A DNA stretch of 64,000 nt from Vishniacozyma victoriae (Eukaryota; Basidiomycota; Tremellomycetes; Tremellales; Bulleribasidiaceae), in assembly GCA_017654735.1 (NCBI GenBank), contig JADPYG010000090.1, positions 248,001 to 312,000 on the forward strand, written 5' to 3'. The position numbers and the translations under genes are program-made. Position 1 is the first letter of the stretch; every line of letters starts with the position of its first letter. Positions 47,117 through 59,200 of the stretch are shown here, piece after piece. The notes below the pieces were generated by a model. The model ran no database searches, was not told the DNA's origin, and worked only from the letters and a program-made list of their open reading frames with translations.

Positions 47117-47465
47117 TCATGGATTGATAATGATAGTGACGGCCATGACGATACAAGCGAGCGAGACATAAGGCGACATTCTCTCTCCTATTCTAGCGCA
47201 TTTGAAGAATATCCCAGTGAACCTGACATTAGCTATATTCACCATTGTCTCTCCAGTGTTTTGGAACTAGCATATAGGCTCCAAAATGGTAACGAGAAGA
47301 TGACTTACCCTTCACGATTACGATCCACTAGACCTGGTGCTGATCCTCTTACGTAGGTACATGTGCAGATTAAGAGTAAGAGGACGAGGAGTAGGGATTG
47401 GAAATTGAATAGCGCCGACTATCCATGAGCTCCTTTCTCAATCGCATGACAGGTCAGCTGACCAT
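47117..47465 (-). CDS. KSH1: KISH / TMEM167 secretory-pathway protein
   Basis: A small Golgi membrane protein (yeast Ksh1, animal Kish/TMEM167) required for early secretion. Three exons are 47463-47465 (the ATG alone), 47309-47418 and 47117-47222, encoding 72 residues, the exact family length. The protein reads [16 protein letters not shown] at the start, then [13 protein letters not shown], then the conserved [17 protein letters not shown], and a second TM ending IIINP. Two hydrophobic segments flank the conserved loop. The intron donors are GTCAGC and GTAAGT with normal acceptors. It was easy to miss because of the one-codon first exon. It is divergent with RAD17 and convergent with the eIF4E-like gene. 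Confidence 0.93.
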
Positions 47466-47692
47466 TGTTGATACTCCTCTCTTTTGGTGTGCGGTCTAGA
47501 ATGTAGAAAGGTAGGTAGACAGGTTGTCATTCAGTGCCAGGTCACGTCTCTTTGCCCTTTCGGATGTATCCGATGACGATGAAATGAGATTACGTTACGC
47601 GACTGACTTGACTTGACCTACAATCCACTTTCCTTTCCTCCATCATCGATACCTTTCACGCCTCACCTGGAAGTAGCAGGAGTATAGGCAAG

Positions 47693-50560
47693 ATGCCTCC
47701 AAAGACATATGGTCGGCAGAAATCATCCGAGACCATCTCGAGCTCCAGCTCAAGCTCCAGCAAGAGCACTACCACGATGGGCGGGAAGAAAATGTCGAGT
47801 CTTAGTTCTGTAAGCCACTCCACGGTGCTTTGAACTGATGGGAAGTTACAATCAACCCTCAAATTCACTCTTCCTCCATCTTTCAAGTCTACAATACCGG
47901 CGCCTACAGCTAGATCGACGAGCTCGAGCTCTAGCTCTCGGCTTAATATGAAAGCAGGGAAGGGGGATAGAGAAATGATGCCCCCTCCACCTGCTGATTA
48001 TATTACGAAAACAAGAGCTAGGTCTAGGTCGGACTCACCTGAGAAAATGAGTGATCTGAATAGGAAGGGGGATGTACATACGTATGGGAAGGGGAAAGGA
48101 AAGGACATTGATAGTGATGATGAGATTGAGGTGTTGGGGTCTTCCCCTGGTAAAACCAAGAAGGGGGATGGTGAGTTCAGCTTGCATCCATATGCCAAAG
48201 CTGATATTAGGTCTTGAGGAGATGTGGACTGAGTTGTACGCTCCCAAAACGATCGTATGTCATGCAAGTGGAAGTGGAATTGACGTCAGGCCGATCTAGC
48301 ACCTGGAAAAGCAAGAGTTGCTAAAGTGAAATCATGGATCCACGAAGCTATTCATGGATATCCACCAGACGCTATACAGAATAGTACAAGTGGAAGAGAC
48401 AAGATCAGGAAATACAAGGTAAGTCCAAGCTTGACTGGGGACGCGTAGAGGCTAACCTGGCAGAGGATATTACTGTTGTCAGGCCCAGCTGGGGCGGGGA
48501 AGACTACGACTGTCCGTGTGGTCGCTAAGGAAATGGGAGTTGAATTGATGGAGTGGGGAGAAGGCGCAGATGATGCTATTGTCGGGGCTGGAGTTGGTAA
48601 GTCTGTCCACCTGAGAGCGGACGCGATGACTGATGAGTAGAAAGAGAATCTTCAACTGCCAAACTCATCTCGTTCCTTTCCAGAAACTCTTACTCCCCTT
48701 TGAATATCCACACCGATTCCAATAAAACACCATCTTCATCCCAATCGAGCACAAGCACATCATCACCTCGCTTGATTCTCCTCACTGGCCTTCCCAACCT
48801 TTCCCACCACGGGACGAAAGAAGCGTTCCACGCTGCCCTCTTATCTTTCTGTCAATCATATACGACATCTTCCTGTCCAATGATTATTGTCCATTCTGAT
48901 GCTGGATCTGGGGGACGCGCGGAGGAAAGTTGGATGGATAGGGATAGAGGTGGACGAGAGGGGTCTGTCGAAGTTCTGGGAAGAGCTGTGAGGGATGGGC
49001 CATGGTGTCAGGAGATCGAGTATGTACACCTCTCATCTGCAATACTGATCTTATAGCTTTATCCCGCTAGCCCCAACATTCATCACTAAAGCCCTATCAT
49101 CCATCATCTCACAACATAATTCCACTCGACCCAAAAATTCTCAATTGGCAGGAGGAGCAAACGACCCAAATCTCCATCTGATAGCAGCGACATGTAATGG
49201 TGATCTCCGATCTGCTATCAATTCATTACAAATGCTCAAGACTGGTATCCAGAAGAAGAGGAAGGCCCCACCGACGATGGAGGAGGTGATGGGCGAGAGG
49301 AAGAAATTGAAGGGAAAGGGGAGTAGGGGTGGGAAAGGGTCAAATATTGCAGCGGATGAGGAAGTGAGAATTGCGTGAGTCTCTGGAATTCGTTTTCGAT
49401 AGTTCGAGCTGATCAAAGATTGGATGCTTTGACTCGGAAAGATCAGAATCTTGGATTGTTCCATGCTTTGGGAAAAATCATGTATAATAAACGTAAGCTC
49501 CATGTCACCCACTCGTTGCTGAAGCTGATGATCAGGTCTCGGAGATCCAGGAGAAGATAAAGAAGATCAAGAGACCATCGCAGTTATCAAATCGCTTCCC
49601 GTGGAAGATGCTCTCCCAGACCATTTATCAGCTTTCACTCGCCGTCGATCCCTGATTCAGATCGAGGTGAGCTGAGCTATCCTCGATTGGGCAAAGCTGA
49701 TAGGTAGGATTTCTTACCGACTATACCGGTCGATACTTCCTCCCTGGCCCTTTGGGTTCATGAGTGCACACCGAAATTTATCAACGATGTGGATCAAGCT
49801 GTTGAAGCTTATGAAGATCTATGTCGGGCTGATATCATGAGGGCCGATGATGATATTGCAAGCTTTTGCCTCTCACGATGGTCTAGCTGACGGATAGTGG
49901 CAAGCGAGTCCACACGCTATTGCCTACGCACTCCATCTCACTGTCCGAGGAATACTAATGGGCCTTCCCTCGCCCGTCCCAAGGTACATTATTCCGGACG
50001 ACCATGTGATGGGACTGATATATAGGACAAACCAAAAAATCACCAAACCCCAATTCTTTGAAAGTTATAAATCCGAGCGATCGAACATCTCAAATCTCGA
50101 TGTAGCTTCTGCTTATGTCACTAAAAAAGCTATTCAATCAAGTATTGCCCTTTCTGAAAAAGACTTTGACACACCGACGAGTGAAGGAGTTTGGGGTGGG
50201 TTACAATCAAGGTTCAATTTAGCTGTGGAGATGATTCCTATGATGATCAAGATCCAGAATGCTTCGGGTAGTAAGTCCACCTCTATGTTCGTCGGTAGCA
50301 TCTGCTGACGTATAGACCCATTATTACCATCAACAGTCCAATCCCTTGCTCTCCCACCTTACACCTCATTCACATTGGGTGGTGTGGAAATAGACGCTAA
50401 ATCCGAGGTTCGAGAGGACGATTACGAAGAATCAGTAGCTGGTGAAGATGGTTTAGGGTTAATCAGTACGAGTAAGGGGGTATGGGATGATGTTCCCGAG
50501 ATACCGGAGGAGGAGGAAGAAGATGGAGCTGAGGGGGATGAGATTGAAGATTTCGACTGA
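47693..50560 (+). CDS. RAD17: Checkpoint clamp loader RAD17 (yeast RAD24)
   Basis: The large subunit of the Rad17-RFC complex that loads the 9-1-1 clamp at DNA damage sites. About ten exons. The N-terminus MPPKTYGRQ is Ser-rich. LWTELYAPKT resembles the family W..KY.P motif. The Walker A is SGPAGAGKTTTV, followed by VVAKEMGVELMEW, as in Rad17 (LSKE.GI..QEW). Later markers are ILLTGLPNL (Walker B-like position), CPMIIVHSD, FIPLAPTF, CNGDLRSAINSLQ (sensor 2-like) and LGLFHALGKIMYNKR, all characteristic. The C-terminus is acidic, ending IEDFD. The Walker B acidic pair is not evident (LTGLPNL in place of VEDLPN), which is unusual but could reflect divergence. It shares its 5' region with KSH1. 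Confidence 0.9.
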
Positions 50561-51727
50561 GAATGAGGTTGTATTATATGATGCTAATGATAATGCCGTA
50601 CCATAATTCCATGACTGTATTGGTACTCAGGACTGGGGCAGGAGTGAGCGAGACGTCGGCTGCATAGAAGCGAAGAGAGGGTGGGGGTTGACTCGAATAT
50701 GATCACGTGACTGACGAACACAACTTTCCCACGCTGTCCTCTTCATGTGCCAAACTTCTCGCTCAATCCTTCAACCGCTCTCTCTCTCTTGTCATTCATT
50801 TATCAGTATGTAGTCATATCCATCCATCCGATCTCGGGGTATGGTGAGGGAGTGTCTTTCTTCCCACATAGATTTAGTAGGCACTCCCAACCGCAGCCTT
50901 GTGAGTATTCTCTCCTACCTTTCCGTTCATAAATCAACCACACACATCCCAATCCACATCATGTTGATCAACATTTGTCGCCCCAGTCCTACTGGCCTCT
51001 ATCCCATGCGTGGGGGACGCCTTGCGGATTGACTACAATGCTTTAGCCAAATAAGCGCCTCTGAAACATTACCTTCAATTTTCTCATTTCTTGATATCAT
51101 GTGAAGATTTGGGCTGATTGAATAGTCTCTTTCCTTTTCGTCCCCTGTCCGGTACTTCTTTGTTGTTCAGTCTGACTCGATATGTAAGTCTACCTCCCTT
51201 CCCTCCTCCCCCTCACTCCTACCACACATCGATGCCCAGTGATGATCTCATATTTCCATGCTAAAACTGACCCCATGCGGGGATGAAGTTATATAATATT
51301 CCTTTAAGAACGGCCAGCTGAGGGCATCGATTCCTATCATATCTTCTCACTTGCTCTTGTGTTACTCGAGAATGAAGCTGACGATGATAGGTCCTCATGT
51401 ATATGTGTATTGTACTCTCTTGTAGCTGTAGTATCACTTGATTACATGTATCTTTACTCTTTCATCCTTATCCAGCATGCTTTGTCATCGTCTGCACTAG
51501 TTACTTCTGCACTGCTCTTCCTCTCTAGCCTGCCTGCATCCCCCTCGTCCCCTACCTAGTCTAGACAGTATATCCAGTATGGGTCCTTGTGTGAATGAGC
51601 GGAATCAAATCTCCATGAACGCTGACGCGCGTTCGTCGACCAACTCATTCACTCTGTCCACTCTCTGTATCCTCCCCCTACACTCCCCTCTATATCTCTT
51701 ACTTAGCTTGATCAACAAGCACACACA
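50561..51727 (+). other. Long intergenic region carrying a spliced, apparently non-coding transcript (snoRNA host)
   Basis: About 1.17 kb between RAD17 and PRE8 without a plausible protein. Splice-like signals on the + strand suggest a processed transcript. A donor gtgagt at about 50901 pairs with an acceptor gctgattgaatag near 51125. A donor gtaagt at 51184 pairs with gctgacgatgatag ending at 51390. The second intron encloses the C/D snoRNA. The first contains an imperfect stem (gtcGcccca with tggggGgac, about 50978-51019) of unknown meaning. Exons would be short and pyrimidine-rich. Alternatively this is a long spliced 5' leader of PRE8. No promoter motif was identified. Confidence 0.5.
51228..51331 (+). 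ncRNA. Box C/D snoRNA with two predicted 18S rRNA guides
   Basis: A complete C/D architecture in 104 nt. A perfect 10-bp terminal stem is formed by atcgatgccc (51228-51237) and gggcatcgat (51322-51331). Box C GTGATGA lies at 51239-51245, D' CTGA at 51267-51270, C' GGGATGA (one mismatch) at 51280-51286, and D CTGA at 51318-51321. The 11 nt 51254-51264 upstream of D' are complementary to TTAGCATGGAA. The 12 nt 51305-51316 upstream of D are complementary to TGGCCGTTCTTA. From memory, both are universally conserved 18S rRNA stretches. The +5 rule points to the A of TTAG (the yeast snR53 site, as I recall) and to the C after TGG, one base from the known snR40/snR55 sites. The gene sits inside an intron. 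Confidence 0.88.
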
Positions 51728-52958
51728 ATGTCAGGACCAGGATCAGGAGGTGCATACTCGTAAGCTATCAACCACCACTTGAACGGCACAATCTGATCAG
51801 GTAGCTTCTCCCTTACTACCTTCTCTCCATCTGGAAAGCTTGTTCAGATCGAACATGCTTTGGCTGCTGTTGCCGGTGGAACGACGTCTCTAGGTATCAA
51901 GGGTATGTGAATCTTATATACCGTCACCATATGCCTGTGGAAGGCCATGGCCTCGACGTGGCAATGCCCCTCGACATCAACGAATCCAACATGACAGCTG
52001 ACAACCAGCAACCAACGGTATCGTCCTTGCAACCGAAAAGAAAGCCCCTTCCCTCCTACTCGATACATCCGTCCTCGAGAAAGTCGCCCCCATCTGCCCA
52101 AACATCGGATTCGTCTACTCGGGAATGGGCCCAGATTTCCGTATCCTCGTTGCTAAAGCCCGAAAGATCGCTCAAGCATATTACAAAGTCTACGGAGAGT
52201 ACCCACCTACAAAAGTACTCGTTCAGGAAGTTGCTGGTGTCTTGCAGAAAGCTACCCAGTCTGGGTAAGTCCTTGCCCTGTCTAATCCATTATATTGGAA
52301 GCTGATGAGATAGTGGTGTACGACCTTATGGTATTTCATTGTTGATTGCTGGATGGGATTCACATAGGGGTCAGAGTCTGTACCAGGTTGATCCCTCGGG
52401 AAGCTATTGGGCTTGGAAGGCTAGTGCGATTGGAAAGAATATGGTCAATGGAAAGACCTTCCTTGAGAAGAGGTAAGTGAACCCTTCTTCTTCAATTGTG
52501 TTCTTCGAGAGCGATCAGTTCCATCCATGGCAGTTGCTTCACCGCCGAGCAAGAGCGTACGAGCGACATTTCTCAAGGAGTAAAGGCCACCTGAATCACT
52601 CCGCCGATGTTCTGTGACCTCCTGTCCCCTGGTCCTTGTCTGCCAACCAGCATTTTCCCCTCACCGGTTCAGGCTCTCCATCTCTACATCTCTACACCTC
52701 TCCGTTCATCTGCCCATTTTATCTCGCGCACCGCTGACGATCAGGTACAACGATGACCTCTCTCTAGAAGACGCAATCCACACCGCCCTCCTCACGCTCA
52801 AAGAAGGATTCGAAGGTCAAATGACGGAACACACTATCGAGATTGGTGTCGTCACTGTACCCACCGCTGAGCAGATGCAAGAGAAACCCGGAGAGCGACT
52901 ACCGCCTACATTCAGGAAATTGTCGGAGCAGGAAGTTAGGGATTATCTCGCGTTGTAG
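51728..52958 (+). CDS. PRE8: 20S proteasome subunit alpha2
   Basis: A core-particle alpha-ring subunit (human PSMA2, yeast Pre8). The start [11 protein letters not shown] joins to [23 protein letters not shown], the N-terminal alpha signature, with an acceptor at AGGTAG chosen because the nearer CAG would give a stop. [47 protein letters not shown] and [37 protein letters not shown] follow in family order. It ends VRDYLAL. The last intron (52473-52744, 272 nt) is far longer than the others. Length (about 255 residues) fits. It is transcribed in the same direction as the putative snoRNA host upstream. Confidence 0.95.
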
Positions 52959-53234
52959 ACGTAGACTGTAGAACGACATTATGAATGCCTGGACATCGAT
53001 TTCTTTCTTGCATTTCGTCTCATCAAGCTCACGTCTCGTTCAGCATCTCGCGCTCCTTGGCTGCTTGACCCACCAACAGTATTGTTCATGCATGCATATA
53101 TATCTTGTCTGTACACGTATGAGGTATTGTTTATGTAATTGTTTTGGTTTGTTCCCGTCTCGCGAGTGGACTGGAGTAAGAGTGTTAACCGTTAACCTGT
53201 ACATATTCATCTAGACTTCTTTGTCATACTCATC

Positions 53235-56200
53235 ATGCCCCCTCGCCGTAGTCGAGCGAACGGATCGAGTGCAGAAGGCCCATCGACCTCGGCCCCTCTG
53301 CAGATAGAGCTCGAAAGCGACAAGCTAGCTCAAGGACTCGCATCGTGGGCAACCGATGGACGACAAATAGTCAATGATATCCTCACGGCTCAGACCTCGC
53401 AGGACCTCGACACCACGTCAACGATACCTCTTTCGAATACTTTGATTGGCATCCTGCAGTCGGGCGTGACTGCGGAGGATATTGTCCAATTGCTCAATGG
53501 TCTAGCAGAGTCGATGGAGGAGGGGAGAAAGGAGAGTTTATGGGAGGCTTTTGTGGATGCTGTCTCGGTTCTTGTGGATGATCGGGATGATACTGGAGAT
53601 CTGAAAGGTGGGGAGATGGAAGTCGATGGTCAGGCTGTTGTGTCCCCTGGTGCAAAGGGTGTACAAGTGGTCAAGTCTTTACTGGTACGACATCCCCCTT
53701 GGAATGATAGATTGGAGCTAATAGGAAGTCGACCAATTCTATCCCAGTCGCTATCCCCAGTTTGATCTTTTACCCTCAAACGCTCTCTGAGCTGGGCTTG
53801 CTACCGTATCCCCACGACCTACCTTTCTTTACTCGAGCAACGACAAAACGGTCAACAGCCCTATTCTACAAACAAGGGAAATACAATCTCCTACGAGAAT
53901 CCTCCGAGGGGTTCTCAGGCTTAATCGTCCTCTTAACAGGCGCAGACGCTTTATCGGACGATGCTCAGGAAGAGACTGAGGAGGTGCTAAAGGCAAGGGC
54001 AAAGAGGGTATGGTCCAAAGTGATGGGTTTGATTGGATATTTCAACTTGTCACCACCGAGGGTGTTGGATGTTATACTGGAAATTGCAAGTTGTCATGTT
54101 GCTGTACATTGGAGGTTCTGGTTGGAATTGATCAAGTCTTCACCCTGGGGAGGGCAAGTCAAGAGTGGGAAAGGGAAGGAAAAGGCAAATGTAGGAGGTT
54201 GGGGAGATGAGGAAGCTGAGCTAGTCGCGGGCGTGTTAGATTGGGAAGGTGATCGAGTTTTGGCTCAGGTCCTAGGTGCCAAATTCAGTTTCTGTCAGGT
54301 CAGCTTGAAATTCCTTCTTATCGGGGCTCAAAGCTGACAATTCAGCGTCCGGACGGCGGAGACACACCTCGAGGTCTGACTTATATGGCTGCACTCTTGC
54401 TTAAACATGGCTTTGTCGGTCTTGCCGACTTATTGCCCTTCGTATGTCTATTCTCAATCTCCTGATCGCTCGGATCACGGCTCACACTCAGCTCTCGCCC
54501 GACGATGAAGAGATGGAAAACATCCGTAAGAGGTTTATCGAATCAACAACATCCCGCTCCGGTCCAGTCAATGCTCTGTCCAGCACCGTCTTGACCGACG
54601 ACGAGCCACCATCAACTGCGAACTCCAAAGACGCAGAATCGACCGGTCCACCAGCAAAACCACCTCCGGAACAACGGATCCAGCTCCTCCAAGCTCTACT
54701 TTCCCTTGGCGATATTCCATCCGCTCAATACTTTTTGGCGAAATATCCATGGCTCGCTCAAAGTCACCCAGCAATTGGCGACCTTATTTTACGCTTAATA
54801 GCCCATGCTCTGGAAGATGTATTCCGCTCAGAGATCCCCGGATTTGAGGATCTCGAAGAAGATATTGGGGATCGGAATGAAGTGGGTGATAGGGAAGTCG
54901 TACCCACTCTTTACGCGCCTAGTCCGCCGGAAACGTCGACAAAGGTGTTCAAGTTCTTTTATCCCGGATGGAGGGATGGGGCTGAAAAGTGGACTTGTAC
55001 GGAGGATATACATGAGAAAGGAATGAGGTGGTTTTCGCTAGTACGAGGTATCGGTGGACGCGCTGGATCGGTCATGGCCAAGATCTGTAGGATTGGCACT
55101 AAGCATTTCGCTCTGCTGAAGGAGGAGAAGCGGGTGCAAGCGGGCTTGGGCGTCAATCCTACCATCAAGGACGATATCCGCCGGTCAGAGGTACGTCCTA
55201 TTTCCCCGTGCTCTGTCTCTGCTGATTATAGCCAACTCCTGCCGAGATGGAACCTTGGCTCAACATCCTTCGAGTCCTTCTACTACCCGCCTTGTCGAAC
55301 TCGAACGCCACGGCCGCTTTCGACATTGACCTCTGGGCACTTATCAAACACTTCCCCTATCCTGTCCGGTACCAGCTCTATGGCGAATGGCGAGATTGGA
55401 CTTGTGACCCAAAACGACCTCAGTTCAACTGTCCAATCGCAGTCAAAGCAGCAGCGGAATGTACAAGAGACATCAAGAAGTCCCTATCCCGAGTCACCGC
55501 ATCCCAATCTTCCACGATCCCAACCGCTCAAGAAAGAGGTCCAGCTAGGGCACTTGCGAAGCTGAGTCATACGAATCCCTGTGCCCTTTGGTCGACTGCT
55601 GTGACCCAGGTCAAGGCTTATCCGAATATTGGAGCTTCGATCGTTGATGCTGGACGATACATGAATCAGCTCGCTATGGATGTTGCTACATTCACGCTGG
55701 TGGACGTATTGGCTAGTGAGAAAGCGTCTAGGACGAATCCACAGGGAACAGAAGTAGCTCAATGGCTTGAAAGTAAGCTACCGTCAATATTTCCTATGAG
55801 ATAGAGCTGACTGGTAGATATCGCCGCTTTCGTAGGCGATTTCAATAGGCGGTACCTCAACATGGATCTCGAACCTATCCTACAATACATCATCAACAAG
55901 CTCATGCGTGGTGAATCCGACGACTTGACGATCCTCTCGCGAGTGATTCAGAGAATGTACGGCGTCGATACAGTCGAGAATAACGGAGTCTCAGACGCTC
56001 AACTCGAAGCATCCGGAACAGGACGTCAGATGATACACGAATCATTCTGGACTACTCAGATCTTACTCGCCAAACCGACTGATGATCCTGGAAACAAGTC
56101 GAAGAGTGCTCCGATGGACAAAGCTAAAAGCACCAAGAAGAGTTTGCCTAGGTTGATTAGTGCTTTGAGAGAGACAAAATTGGCTATTCCTATTTGGATT

Positions 56201-59200
56201 GCTCTTGCGCAGACTCGGCAAGGAGTAGTGAATAAATTGGTGGAAAGGCAACCTGATACCCCCTTGAAGGCTTTGGGTTTGATGCACGATAAGGTCAGCT
56301 CTTTCTTGTGCCGTTGAAATATAGCTGATAGACAGGTCCACGACATTTTCATCCAATACGGCGACCTTCTAAGCGAGCAACTCACGCCCGACGAATTGAT
56401 AAACTACATCCCAGATTTCGCTACGCTCACAAGCGATTTCGGACTAGATTACAATATGGCTTTCCAAGTCCTCCGCTCCCGCCTTCACGCCCAGATCACA
56501 AGGGAGGATGACGACAAATTGAATTTATTGAGGGAGAAATTGAAGGCTCAAAAGGAAGCTACTGCGAATGCTACTGGTACACTGACGCCTCCGCTTTCGC
56601 CTACGCCGATTACTCCGCCGCTTTTGGCTGTTGATCTTCCGGCTGAAGGACTCAATGGGAATCAACCAAATGGGGGTAGTGTACCTGAACCCAAGCCTGT
56701 TCGTATCTTCGTGTCAGAGGCAGGTGTGAAGCTAATGACTAGCGTGCACGATACCAACCCGCTCTACTACCTACGATAGAACAAGCAGGCGAGCTCCTGA
56801 CAGAATCAGCAAAGATCAACATGGGGTAAGTCCCATATCACTTCCTCGGCTATAGCTGATATATAGTGCCCCATTCTTTGTTGTATTCTGGAACCTCTCA
56901 ACTTCCGATATCTCATTCTCAGCATCAACCTACAAATCCGCAATAGCCCGTATATCAGCTTACGACAAGGAAATAGCAAGTTGGCGAGGCGGTAATCTGT
57001 CGCAACAGAATGAAGAGAGAAAGAGGCTCAAGGACCGGGTGGCGGCATTGACGAAAGAGCGGGATATGCAGTCTGCTTATGTCGAGCGAACAAGGAAGAG
57101 GTTGCGGCTGGAAGCTCCTACTTGGTTTGACCGGAGTATGTCATATCTCACTATACGCGGATGGAGCTGATTGAATAGGTGGTAAAGATGGGATCGGCCG
57201 ACAGGATCTGGCTTTACAATTGCATCAATTCTGTTTCTATCCCCGAGTACTCCTCACTCCTTCGGACGCCGTGTTTGTCGCCAAGATGATTCGAACGATG
57301 CACGATCTCGGTACAGATGGATTCAGTACTGTTCTTGCATACATGCAGGTGCGTCATTTCTCAATGTGATAGGCCGAAGCTCACGAGCAGTTCTTTGGTG
57401 ATTCGCTACCTGCTTGTATTTTCGCTTGTACCGAAAGTGAAGCTAGAAATCTTGGTTCGTCCGTTACATCAACATGCGAGATGATGACTGACTTGCAGCC
57501 CGGTGCTTGAAAGCGATGCTCGTCGATCTTGATATTTGGCATAACAATCAGAAGAAATACGAAGCGGAAGGTACAGGGGATCCCGCCTCTCCACTACCTG
57601 GAATGTTGTATCGACAGAAAAAGGCCGGGGAAGAGTACAGGTTGATGTCCTGGCAGGCATTTAGGGTATTCAATATTTCCAACATCCATGGTCCCCTCTT
57701 CAAGGTAGGTCATCCGACGATCCTGATCCGAGACTGACGATTAGGCAATCAAATCGTGCTGGCAACAAACCGATTTCATGCACATTAAGAATGGTATTAC
57801 CGTCGCCCTTCAAGTTTTGCCAATCTTCCCCCTACTCGAGGATCACGGCAAAGAACTCTACAGCGTCATGGAGAAATTGTCGGAACGAGCAGACCTCACG
57901 CCCGATTTGAAACAGGGCTGTAAAGCATACATGGTTCAACTTCAAAAGAGAATCACAGTCAGGCCATACCTCAAGCATGAGGATTATTCAGCTGTAAGTG
58001 CCCCTTGTACTTCTAAACAGGGCTGATGATAGACACCTCGTGCTCCTCCTACTCCTGCTAAAGTCCCTCCATCTGGACCTTCCAAGGCGGAAGAAGGTGG
58101 GAAGACTGGTACGGCCCCGATCGCTCCTGCTGCTAGTGCGAAGTTGGACCAGGAGGCTCTGCGACAGAGAGTCAAGGAGTCCAAGATGAAGCAGGCTGCC
58201 AGCGTCAAGGAGGAAAGGAGGTAAGCTGCCTGAGCCGTGTCATCCCAGTGAACAGGCTGATACTTAGATCCGCACCACCCGTTGCTCCTACCGATAAAGA
58301 TGAGAAGGCTAAACCCTCCGCTGCTCATCCACCACCTGCCGGTCCCCGTGCCACTCGATCGACTGGCTCCGTACCTCCCCCTGCACCGGCTACTTCCAAT
58401 GGCAATGGTCCTTCCGACAAACTAGTCGCTCCTACCGGACCATCGCGCACAGCTCCCAACACATCTCTACCGCAGAGACCAGGACAGCAAGCCCAAAGTA
58501 TGGGTCCACCAAAAGCCCTGACGGCAGATGAAGAACGCGCCGCAGCTCGCGCTAGGCGATTCGGCTCACTCGTCTCTGAATCCATGCCTATCCGGGGATC
58601 CGCATCGCCAGCTCAGAGTCCCGCACCTAGTCCTCGTGGAAAGGAGGGATCACCTATGGCTCCACCTTCAACACCTGGTACGAAGAAGGAAGATGATGCT
58701 CGACCTAAGTCACCGCCTCTTCCCCCATCTCGCAAGAGTTCACCCGGCACGAAGAGGAGGAGTAATAGTATCGAATCACGTACATCTGAACGTTCTCGCC
58801 GAGATCACCGAGAGAGGGATAGAGGAGGTCGTGATGATCGACGCAGGGATTCTAGAGCTACTACACCCGATACCAAGGTCCAAGAGAAGGGAGGTGATAC
58901 GGACAGGAAAAAGCAGGAAGATCTACTTCAAGCTCGACACGACAAGTTAGCAGGAGGGGAGGAGAGGAGATCTTCAAGTTCGAGAAAAGACAAGGAAACA
59001 GAGAAGGAGAGGGCGGATAGAAAAGCTAGAGAAAAAGAGGAGAAGGCAACTAAAGAAAAGGATGAGGCTGGAGGAAAGAGGAAGAGGGACGAAGCTGTAA
59101 GCTGTTTTCATTGTCCATCCGATCGTAGCTGACAACCAGCCTCGAAGGATTGATCCAGTCGAAAAACCTGGAGATAGACGACGTGAGCGAGAACGCGAAG

